A DNA stretch of 61,957 nt, taken from contig CAYPBJ010000012.1 in NCBI GenBank assembly GCA_964408945.1, positions 1 through 61,957 on the forward strand. Direction: 5' to 3'. This DNA comes from VMCP01 sp964408945. GTDB lineage: Bacteria > Bacteroidota > Bacteroidia > NS11-12g > UBA955. Numbering within the stretch: position 1 is the first letter of the stretch; each line of letters begins with the position of its first letter. The notes beneath the pieces were generated by a model, which worked only from the letters and a program-made list of their open reading frames with translations, searched no databases and was not told where the DNA came from. The translations under genes and the position numbers were made by a program. Positions 1 to 7,237 of the stretch are shown piece by piece.

Positions 1-86
1 CCCGGTGTTCTTGGTGCATGGGAACGGGTCACCCTTTTGGGGACTGCAAAAGTATTATCTTTTGACCAATCTTGCAAATCAAATGA

Positions 87-200
87 TACTTGGTACCTGG
101 TCTTTGGTACCTGGTACCGGGTACTAGGTTTCGGGCTTCGGGCTTCGGGTAACAGGTGTCGGGTTTCAGGTTTCAGACCACAGACCACAGACTATGGACT
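87..200. repeat. Degenerate heptamer/GGTACC repeat at the 3' end of lpxB
   Basis: This stretch is built of short near-repeats: GGTACC-centred units, then GGGCTTCGG-like units, then CAGACCA units of 7 bases. It is the reverse complement orientation of the arrays at 708-829 and 18,092-18,290. The lpxB stop codon (192-194) and its last two codons lie inside it, so the array supplies the end of the protein. No open reading frame of its own is credible. Confidence 0.7.
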
Positions 201-1352
201 AAAGGCCAACATCTCTTCCAACTCATCGTAACCCGATAAAATTTGGGTGCGGTTTTTTGAGAGGCGGTCGAGGGCGGCGCTGAGGGTGGGTATGGTGAGG
301 TTTTGAAGGTGCTCTTCTATAAGCTCCCGTTTTAGTAATATGTTCACTAAACTTACGTGTTTGATACCCAAAAGGTACTTTCCTACCCAATAAGTCATGG
401 GATGAACTCGGTAGGCTACAATTTGTGGGACTCTGTGCAACGCGGTTTCTAAGGTAGCTGTGCCCGAGGCAACGAGGGCATATCCCCCGGAAATAGATGC
501 CTCGTGTAAAATCTGGTGCGTTGATTGAAATAAAATATCTGCGTTCAAGTGGTGCTCGGTGAGAATGTTATGATAAAAGTCTTCGGTAAGACTCGGTGCA
601 CCAGCGATTAATATTCTCGCACCTGGACTGTAATTCTGTGCGGTTTTGACAAAGATGGGCAACAAATGTTTGACTTCGTTCGGACGAGAACCAGGTAAAA
701 GGGCGATGGTCTGAAGTCCGTGGTCGGTGGTCGATAGTCTGTGGTCGGTGGTCCGTGGTCTGTGGTCCGAAACCTGAGACTCGCTACCCGGTACCTGAGA
801 CCCGATACCCGGTACCTGAGACCCGGTCTCCGCCTCCCGAAACCCTTTGATAAACTCAAGCGTGGGATTGCCAACGTAGGTGCAGGGCATGCCGCGGGAG
901 GTGAAGAATTCGACTTCGAATGGGAAGATGACGTCGAGTTGGTCAATGACTTTGCGCATGGTTTTGATGCGCCCTTCGTTCCAGGCCCAGGCCTTGGGCG
1001 CGATATACCAATGTACAAAGATGCCCAGAGAATGGGCGTATTTGGCTAGTGGAAGGTTGAAGCCGGGATTGTCAACGAATACGACTTTGTCGGGGCGGTG
1101 GCTTAAGATGTCTTCGCGGGCTTGTTGCATGAACCGGCGAATGGTGCCTAGGTTTTTAAGGACTTCAATCAGTCCCATGACGTTTCGATCGCGGTAGTGG
1201 GAGAGCAGGGTGGCACCAGCGGCTTGCATGAGGTCGCCTCCCCAACAAACGATTTCGGTATCGGGCTCAGATTCTTTGATTTTGCGAATCATGACCGAGG
1301 CGTGTTGGTCGCCACTGGCTTCCCCGGCAAAGAAAAAGAGCTTTTTAGACAT
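192..1352 (-). CDS. lpxB: Lipid-A-disaccharide synthase LpxB with an in-frame repeat insertion
   Basis: LpxB joins UDP-2,3-diacylglucosamine and lipid X (2,3-diacylglucosamine-1-phosphate) to form the lipid A disaccharide at the inner membrane. The N-terminal GEASGDQHA motif (residues 10-18), the VGNPTLEF segment (160-167) and the LLPGSRPNEV motif (218-227) are family hallmarks, and the length of 386 aa is close to usual. Between residues about 175 and 215 there is an insertion rich in TTDHRPR/TTDHGLQ and GSQVPG peptides that is encoded by a 7-bp tandem repeat and lies between the two Rossmann-like domains, just before LLPGSR. Because the frame is kept, the enzyme is probably functional, with a flexible linker extension. 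The C-terminal residues come from a second copy of the repeat. It lies downstream of surE and a small membrane gene, and is probably cotranscribed with them. Confidence 0.95.
   Translation of the reverse strand: MSKKLFFFAGEASGDQHASVMIRKIKESEPDTEIVCWGGDLMQAAGATLLSHYRDRNVMGLIEVLKNLGTIRRFMQQAREDILSHRPDKVVFVDNPGFNLPLAKYAHSLGIFVHWYIAPKAWAWNEGRIKTMRKVIDQLDVIFPFEVEFFTSRGMPCTYVGNPTLEFIKGFREAETGSQVPGIGSQVPGSESQVSDHRPRTTDHRLSTTDHGLQTIALLPGSRPNEVKHLLPIFVKTAQNYSPGARILIAGAPSLTEDFYHNILTEHHLNADILFQSTHQILHEASISGGYALVASGTATLETALHRVPQIVAYRVHPMTYWVGKYLLGIKHVSLVNILLKRELIEEHLQNLTIPTLSAALDRLSKNRTQILSGYDELEEMLAFSP
708..829. repeat. Heptamer and GGTACCTGAGACCC repeat inside lpxB
   Basis: The plus strand shows runs of the 7-base unit GTGGTCY (with variants) from about 710 to 765, followed by GGTACCTGAGACCC-type units to about 829. 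Heptamers in groups of three (21 bp) encode the same 7-residue peptide on the lpxB strand, so the array is read through as repeated TTDHRxx. The same two modules in the same order recur at 18,092-18,290. Confidence 0.85.
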
Positions 1353-1364
1353 TAGAAATGGGGT

Positions 1365-1676
1365 TTAGAATCCTTCGGCGATGCGTACCAGAGCGATGGT
1401 GGCCATAATCATGGTGCCAATCATCCAGCCGCGGGCCCAAAAAATGTGTTTATCTTGTTTCATCAGAAGGAAGAAAATTCCCACATCGGCAACTACGCCC
1501 ACTTGAAATGCGGTATTGTATGCTTGGCTCAGGCTTTTGATGGCTTTGAGAAAATTAATGGGTTGGATTCCTTGGAAATGTGCAATGGGCATGCCCACCA
1601 AAAGGGGTACAATCAGGGCTGCTATGATTCCAACCAGAATGTGAGTAACGTTGGGTTTCAGGGGTTGATTATTCAT
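1365..1676 (-). CDS. Small multi-pass membrane protein
   Basis: This 103-aa protein has three to four hydrophobic segments (around residues 10-30, 45-70 and 80-100) and no recognised domain. The start chosen is the ATG at 1676, which overlaps the end of surE by eight bases and begins MNNQPLKP; a longer in-frame start would run deep into surE. It sits between surE and lpxB and is separated from lpxB by 12 bases, so it is likely part of the same transcript. A role in envelope biogenesis is suggested only by these neighbours. Confidence 0.75.
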   Translation of the reverse strand: MNNQPLKPNVTHILVGIIAALIVPLLVGMPIAHFQGIQPINFLKAIKSLSQAYNTAFQVGVVADVGIFFLLMKQDKHIFWARGWMIGTMIMATIALVRIAEGF

Positions 1677-2466
1677 GAGTGTGTAGATTCCATTGGTTGA
1701 TGAGGGAAATACGTTGATGGTCTGTGAGGTCAAACATGGTGGGTACCACAGAAACGTAGTCGTTGTTCAAGGCCCACTGATCAGTATCTTCACCTTTATC
1801 CATGTTTACAAATTGACCAGTCATCCAATAATACGTGCGTCCAAAAGGATCTTGTCGGGCATCAAAGTCTTCCTTCCATTTGGCTTGAGCTTGACGGCAA
1901 ACTTTGATGCCTTTGATATTATTTCCTTCTTTGGGGACAGGGATATTGACATTTAATAAGGTTCCATAGGGTAAACCTCTTTTGAGTGTTTCGTGGGCAA
2001 TTTGTTTGATGTAGGGTTTGATGGATTCGAAATCGGCTTCCCAGCGGTAATCGCAAAGGGAAAATCCGATGGCGGGCATTCCATCGATGGCGGCTTCTAC
2101 GGCTGCGGACATGGTACCTGAGTAAATGACGTTGATGGAGGCGTTTGAGCCGTGGTTGATACCTGATACCATGAGGTTAGGTTTTCGTCCATCAAGTACC
2201 TTATCAATGGCGAGTTTCACGCAATCTACGGGAGTTCCAGAGCATTGGAAGGCACGAACGCCTTCGTACATGTGCACTTCGGTAAGGCGAATGGTTTGGT
2301 TGATGGTGATGGCATGTCCCATAGCGCTTTGGGGTTTATCTGGAGCAACCACAATGACTTCGCCGAGTTCTTTCATGACTGAAATCAGGGCTTGAATTCC
2401 GGGAGCGGTGATACCGTCGTCGTTGCTGATGAGAATGAGGGGTTTGTTAGAAGTGGAGTCAGACAT
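1669..2466 (-). CDS. surE: 5'/3'-nucleotidase SurE
   Basis: SurE is a metal-dependent nucleoside monophosphatase linked to stationary-phase survival. The N-terminal ISNDDGITAPGI motif (about residues 13-24), which carries the paired aspartates that bind the metal, and the downstream VAPDKPQSAMGHAIT and SGINHGSN motifs are diagnostic. At 265 aa it has normal family length. It is the first gene of a leftward surE-membrane protein-lpxB set, an order common in Bacteroidota. Confidence 0.97.
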   Translation of the reverse strand: MSDSTSNKPLILISNDDGITAPGIQALISVMKELGEVIVVAPDKPQSAMGHAITINQTIRLTEVHMYEGVRAFQCSGTPVDCVKLAIDKVLDGRKPNLMVSGINHGSNASINVIYSGTMSAAVEAAIDGMPAIGFSLCDYRWEADFESIKPYIKQIAHETLKRGLPYGTLLNVNIPVPKEGNNIKGIKVCRQAQAKWKEDFDARQDPFGRTYYWMTGQFVNMDKGEDTDQWALNNDYVSVVPTMFDLTDHQRISLINQWNLHTHE

Positions 2467-2480
2467 CCCTCAAAAATACA

Positions 2481-2511
2481 AAAAAAGGCCGCCACTCGAA
2501 AGTGACGGCCT
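2481..2511 (-). terminator. Rho-independent terminator with UUCG tetraloop
   Basis: Read on the minus strand, GGCCGTCACT-TTCG-AGTGGCGGCC forms a 10-bp stem with one G-U wobble, capped by a UUCG tetraloop and followed by seven T. The direction of the wobble pair and of the T run both show it acts on the leftward transcript ending the receptor gene at 2535, upstream of surE. Confidence 0.9.
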
Positions 2512-2534
2512 CGTATTAAACGTTTAAGTTTAAG

Positions 2535-5500
2535 TTAGAACAAGTAACGAACGCCCAATTGCATTCCCCAAGTAGAAGAAGTGCTAACAACGTCGCGGGT
2601 AGTGGCGGTTGGTAACAAACCATTCACAGCGTTGAATTGGTAAGTGCCATCTGAATTGGTTTTTAATACAGCACCATTGTTTACGGTTAACTGTTGAGCA
2701 ATACCCCAAGATGAGTTGATCATGTTACCAATGTTCAAGATGTTGGCGCTCAACTGCAATTTGTGGTCGGTTTTACCAATTTTTTGGGCAATATCTTGGT
2801 AGATAGCCAAGTCAAAACGGTGTAACCAAGGCATGGTAGCAGCATAACGTTCTGCAAATTGACCTACGTTTTTGCTCAAGTAAGCATCTTGTGCTACGTA
2901 AGCATCCCAAGCAGCAGCTTGCTCTTCAGCAGTGATGGTTTTGCTTTGACCAGATACAGTCACGTTGTAGTTTTTAAATTTAATGTCTTTTGATTCGTGG
3001 ATGAAGATCAAGTCGTTTCCACTTATTCCATCGTTGTTGATGTCTGTTGAATAAGTGTAATTGAAGCGACCAGCGTTGAATCCAGCATAAGTCAAAGAAA
3101 CAGTAGTTGCAAAACGCTTTGCGTATTCAAACTTGTAAGACAATCCACCTACAACACGGTGAGGAGTTGAATATTGAGAGAAAGACAAATAAGGCGTGTT
3201 CTGATTGTCACCCAATGTGGTACCGGTAATGGCATTGTTTTGGAAAGCAGAAGCTGCCTGAGAACCTGGGTTCGCGGTGATGTCGCGAGTGTTGTTGATT
3301 GAGTAGCTTAAGAAAGTATTGAAACCATTTTTGAAAGTCTTGCTCAAAGTAGCTGCAAAGCTCAGGCCACTTCCTTGGTTGGTATTTGCCAATACAATCG
3401 CATTACGAACGGTTCCAGTATAGGTGCGTGCTGCAGATTTGGTATAAGCGGCTCTTTCCCATTCTGTTCCTTGGAAAAGCATGGTATCAGAAGGTTTCAT
3501 GTTAGCATCATATTGGTAGATATCTCGAACTGACTTGGTGTAGATGATATCAGCAGTGAAATCAATGTCACCAGGAAGTTTAAAATCAACACCCAAGCTG
3601 GTTCTCCAAACTTGTGGGAAGTTGAAGTTAGGGTCAACCAAAGCGTAAGAACCACCTGTTGCTGGTAAAGCAGCGGGAGTTGAAGGGAAAGAATCAAAAT
3701 AAGCAGCAGGATCTGCTTCAAATTGAGTGATTCCGTATTTATCTAAATCAGCTTTCTTGGTGATTTCTAATGTAGATTGCAAACCGTATGCATTTGTAGG
3801 TTGGTTGGTGTACCAAACGAAAGGCAAACGACCGGTGAAGATACCTGTTCCTCCGCGAACCACTAAACTCTTGTCACCCTTCACGTCGTAGTTGAAACCA
3901 ACACGAGGAGAGATCAAAGGAGTGGCAGTAGGCCATTTTGAAGGATCGTACATGTAATTTTCGCCTTCTGGGTTTTTAAATACAGGCTTAGAAGCGTCTG
4001 TGTATTTATCAAAACCTACGTTAGCCAAAGGCTCTGTAAAGTAGATGGGCAGGTCTAAACGCAAACCACCAATCAACTTGAAGTTTTTATTCAAACGGTA
4101 TTCGTCTTGAACGTAAGCTGCTGCTTGACCAAATCCTAATTCTGCAATTGGATTTTTATTTCCGTTATATCCATAGGTGATAGCAAATGCAGAAGGCTGT
4201 GCATCGCTAAGGAACTGACTCAAAGAATCGTAACGGTAGTAAGAAGAACCGTAACGCATGAAGCTGTTTCCAACATACATGTAGTCAAATGCAACACCAG
4301 CAGTCAAAGTATGTTTGTTGGTGTTGTAAGTGAAGTTATCAATGAATGAGTAGGTGTTGTTGATTACTTTGTTGTTCCAAGAGAACAATTCGTATCCAAA
4401 AGAAATGTACTGATCTCCGTCTTTTTTGATGTCAACGAATGGGAATGGAGAAGAATTAGATCCACGAGCGTCTACAACTTGGGTACCAGTTACCAACAAC
4501 TGATTTGACATTTTGCTGTTCAAGTTGCTCTTTAATTCTAAAGACAATGAACCCACGGTGTTGGTGAAATTGTACAAAGAATTTGCATAACTCATGGCGT
4601 TGTTTGACCAACGGTTAGAGGTTGAACGTGGAGCGGGAGCTGAAGTACCATTGGTAACTTGATCATTGGTATTGATTACATAGTTATAACGAGCGCTCAA
4701 TTTGTGTTTAGCGCTGATGTTCCAGTCTATACGTCCTAAGAATTTGGTGTTTGCAGTGGCAAAGTTTCCAAGATCTTGATAGTCGCCGGTTTCGTAATTG
4801 TATTTAGATTTCAAGTGCGCACGTACTGCATCAAGATCCGCTTTGGTTACACGTGAGAGGTTGGCATCTGTAGGGTCTGAACTAGCATCTGTAGCTTTCC
4901 AAGTCAAACCTGGGAAAGAACGGTTTTCTTGCTCAAAGTTTACGAAGTAGAAAACTTTATCTTTTTTGATGGCACCGCCTAGGCGGAAACCGTAAATATT
5001 TGCAGTAGAGGGAGGAATGTTGGTGATTTCAGTTTCGCCTACTTTAGTTCCATTCATTGATTCATTTCTGAAGAATGTGTAGATTGAACCTTCGGTTTTG
5101 TTCGAACCGCTGCGGGTGATCGCGTTAACACCGGCACCGGTAAAGTTGCTTTGACGAACATCGTAAGGAGAAACGTTTACCTGTACTGCTTCAATCGCAT
5201 CTAAAGAGATGGGCTGAGCATCACCACCAGGCATGTTGTTGGAACTCAAACCAAAGTTGTTGTTGAAGTTAGCTCCATCGATGGTGATGTTATTGAAACG
5301 ACCATCACGACCGTTGAAACTGTTGTTTCCGCCAGCTTGAGGTGTGAACTTGGTGAAATCATCAATAGAACGGTTGATAGTTGGCAATGTGTTCAACTGC
5401 TTTGAAGACAAGTTGAAGTTAGCACCAGATTTGGTACCGCTGTTTCTCGAAGTTAATACCGAAACCTCTCCAATTTTTTCTAGCGAGGTAGAAAGATCTA

Positions 5501-5807
5501 AATCTAACTTGTAGTTTTCACCCAAAATGAGGTATACGTTTTCAACTGTTACGGTTTTTTGGCCAGGAGCGGCAATAGTAACTGTATAAGGTCCACCGGC
5601 TTGAAGGTTGAAGATGTCAAACGCTCCACCTTGACGTGTTTGCGTCGCATAAGTTTCATTGGTTGTTGTCAATACCGCTGTAACAGAAGCGTTGTCAACT
5701 GCATTTCCATTGGAAAGAATCGTTCCACCAATAGATGATGTTGTAACTTGGGCAAAAGTAATTGCCATGTTGAAGGTTACTAACATCCAAAGTGCTAATT
5801 TTTTCAT
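2535..5807 (-). CDS. TonB-dependent receptor, Oar-like, with carboxypeptidase-regulatory-like N-terminus
   Basis: This 1090-aa outer-membrane protein has a signal peptide (residues 1-19, ending ITFA-Q), a carboxypeptidase-regulatory-like domain (about 22-105), a plug domain (about 120-240) and a long beta-barrel ending in aromatic GMQLGVRYLF, the usual outer-membrane insertion signal. The layout matches the Oar/OmpA-related TonB receptors of Bacteroidota, whose substrates are mostly unknown. No SusD partner follows. A strong terminator lies directly downstream, and upstream is a divergent 140-bp region shared with the kelch-like gene, so it is probably a single-gene transcript. Confidence 0.93.
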   Translation of the reverse strand: MKKLALWMLVTFNMAITFAQVTTSSIGGTILSNGNAVDNASVTAVLTTTNETYATQTRQGGAFDIFNLQAGGPYTVTIAAPGQKTVTVENVYLILGENYKLDLDLSTSLEKIGEVSVLTSRNSGTKSGANFNLSSKQLNTLPTINRSIDDFTKFTPQAGGNNSFNGRDGRFNNITIDGANFNNNFGLSSNNMPGGDAQPISLDAIEAVQVNVSPYDVRQSNFTGAGVNAITRSGSNKTEGSIYTFFRNESMNGTKVGETEITNIPPSTANIYGFRLGGAIKKDKVFYFVNFEQENRSFPGLTWKATDASSDPTDANLSRVTKADLDAVRAHLKSKYNYETGDYQDLGNFATANTKFLGRIDWNISAKHKLSARYNYVINTNDQVTNGTSAPAPRSTSNRWSNNAMSYANSLYNFTNTVGSLSLELKSNLNSKMSNQLLVTGTQVVDARGSNSSPFPFVDIKKDGDQYISFGYELFSWNNKVINNTYSFIDNFTYNTNKHTLTAGVAFDYMYVGNSFMRYGSSYYRYDSLSQFLSDAQPSAFAITYGYNGNKNPIAELGFGQAAAYVQDEYRLNKNFKLIGGLRLDLPIYFTEPLANVGFDKYTDASKPVFKNPEGENYMYDPSKWPTATPLISPRVGFNYDVKGDKSLVVRGGTGIFTGRLPFVWYTNQPTNAYGLQSTLEITKKADLDKYGITQFEADPAAYFDSFPSTPAALPATGGSYALVDPNFNFPQVWRTSLGVDFKLPGDIDFTADIIYTKSVRDIYQYDANMKPSDTMLFQGTEWERAAYTKSAARTYTGTVRNAIVLANTNQGSGLSFAATLSKTFKNGFNTFLSYSINNTRDITANPGSQAASAFQNNAITGTTLGDNQNTPYLSFSQYSTPHRVVGGLSYKFEYAKRFATTVSLTYAGFNAGRFNYTYSTDINNDGISGNDLIFIHESKDIKFKNYNVTVSGQSKTITAEEQAAAWDAYVAQDAYLSKNVGQFAERYAATMPWLHRFDLAIYQDIAQKIGKTDHKLQLSANILNIGNMINSSWGIAQQLTVNNGAVLKTNSDGTYQFNAVNGLLPTATTRDVVSTSSTWGMQLGVRYLF

Positions 5808-5900
5808 TGAATTTAAGAATAAGTTTGGTTGTTATTTTATTTTACAAATCAACATTGTTTGGATGTTTCAATTGTTAACAAATTGTAAAGAAACTGATTG

Positions 5901-5931
5901 TTGAATTTTAAAGTGTCAAAGTGTACCTTTG
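5901..5931 (+). promoter_or_regulatory. Bacteroidota-type promoter for the kelch-like gene
   Basis: A TTG at 5901-5903 is followed after 20 bases by TACCTTTG (5924-5931), which matches the -7 form TAnnTTTG. The predicted transcript start is about 5937, giving a leader of about ten bases before the TTG start at 5948. Confidence 0.55.
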
Positions 5932-5947
5932 ACGCTAACACAGAGTT

Positions 5948-7237
5948 TTGAGTTTGAAAGTCTTATTTTTCTTAGTTGCTTGGTTTTCAGTGACCTTGAG
6001 CGCACAATTTGCAGAGATTGAAGCGAAGTCTAAGTTGCCAATAGGTGATTTGCTTAGGCGTGCAAACTCAGAATTAAATCCATTAATTGGCGGCCAAGAC
6101 ATTCTAATGTCTGAGGCTGATTATGTAGTCATAGGAGATACTTTTTTTCTAAATCCGCACGGCACACATTATTTATTTGCTTACACAAAAAGTTGGAATG
6201 AATTTAGGCGCTTGGATAGGTCTATATTTCACGGCCACAACTTTGGAAGAAATCTATTCACGTATAAAGGGGATATTTATTGTTTCGGGGGATATGGATT
6301 TTGGCATTCTCACTCTAAATTAATCAAGTTTAATAGAAAAAATAGAGAGTGGGATCTCATGAAAATAAAAGGAGATATTCCTGATATTTTTTCATCCATT
6401 GGAGTGTTGATGGGAGATTCTTTAATGGTATATGGAATCAGAAATGTAGACGGGTTTCAGGTATTAAACGATGCAAAGTCGAGTTTATTCTTCATCAATA
6501 TGAAGACACTAAATTCAGTTGCTTACGACTATAAAATAAATACTGAGGCGGTCATTCAAAAGAACGTGATAAATAACCAATTTTCAAGGTATGCATTGGT
6601 TGCGCAGGCTGGAATGATAGACCGAATAGTTGACAAGCAAACGGGTAAGGTTTACAAGAATTATTCTTGTCCCAATTTATTTGGAGAAGAAGAATTTAGG
6701 TTCAGAAGCGGCAAAGACAGTAACTATATTTTTGCAGTAGGAGATGAGTTTTTCACCTATAGCCGAAGCGGTGAAGTTAGTAAATTTAATATTCAGGAGT
6801 TTATTAAATTATATTTTAACGAAGAAACAGAAATAGGCCAATTTTCGCCTTTAGAAGCTGAAAAGGATTGGGGATTTGATACTGATTACATTTTGTATTT
6901 CATAATAGAGATCTTGTTGATTTTCATTGTTTATTTCATGTTCTTGTATTACCGCGGAACGGGCATTGTAAATAGGCGAACATTGAATGATTATACTTCT
7001 TTGGTTGATCAAAAGTTTGACTTTACATCTATCAGGTCCCTGTCAAACGGTGATTATTCAGAACAAGAAATTGATATGGCTCTGCAGATTTTCCATTTAC
7101 GGCCTTTGGTACGAAACCTAAAACGCAGTCAGATGTTGTTTGAGCTCAATGAAATCTACCCTGGATATGTAGTCAAAATACCTCATCCCAAGAAAAAGGA
7201 CCAATTTAAATATAGGATATCGCGGACTTACTCATAA
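5948..7237 (+). CDS. Kelch-like secreted domain with one membrane segment and cytoplasmic tail
   Basis: The 429-aa product begins with a signal-like sequence (residues 1-19), then an extracytoplasmic region with kelch/beta-propeller features, for example DIYCFGGYGFW near residue 115 and the following REWDL. A single hydrophobic helix (about 314-337, ILYFIIEILLIFIVYFMFL) leads to a cytoplasmic part of about 90 residues that ends in a basic stretch. The start is a TTG at 5948; a second TTG two codons on is an alternative. The family is not recognised. It faces the histidine kinase gene and their ends overlap by ten bases, so a sensory role is conceivable but unproven. Confidence 0.75.
   Translation: MSLKVLFFLVAWFSVTLSAQFAEIEAKSKLPIGDLLRRANSELNPLIGGQDILMSEADYVVIGDTFFLNPHGTHYLFAYTKSWNEFRRLDRSIFHGHNFGRNLFTYKGDIYCFGGYGFWHSHSKLIKFNRKNREWDLMKIKGDIPDIFSSIGVLMGDSLMVYGIRNVDGFQVLNDAKSSLFFINMKTLNSVAYDYKINTEAVIQKNVINNQFSRYALVAQAGMIDRIVDKQTGKVYKNYSCPNLFGEEEFRFRSGKDSNYIFAVGDEFFTYSRSGEVSKFNIQEFIKLYFNEETEIGQFSPLEAEKDWGFDTDYILYFIIEILLIFIVYFMFLYYRGTGIVNRRTLNDYTSLVDQKFDFTSIRSLSNGDYSEQEIDMALQIFHLRPLVRNLKRSQMLFELNEIYPGYVVKIPHPKKKDQFKYRISRTYS

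Noticed and set aside
37..1197. Several small frames in the repeat areas of lpxB on both strands, including 37-231, 608-1018, 741-1049 and 880-1197
   Set aside because: They are reading frames of the heptamer and GGTACC repeats or antisense to lpxB, with no homology or independent start signals. Only lpxB is conserved.
192..1352. lpxB as a pseudogene because of the repeat insertion
   Set aside because: The frame is intact and all conserved motifs on both sides of the insertion are present.
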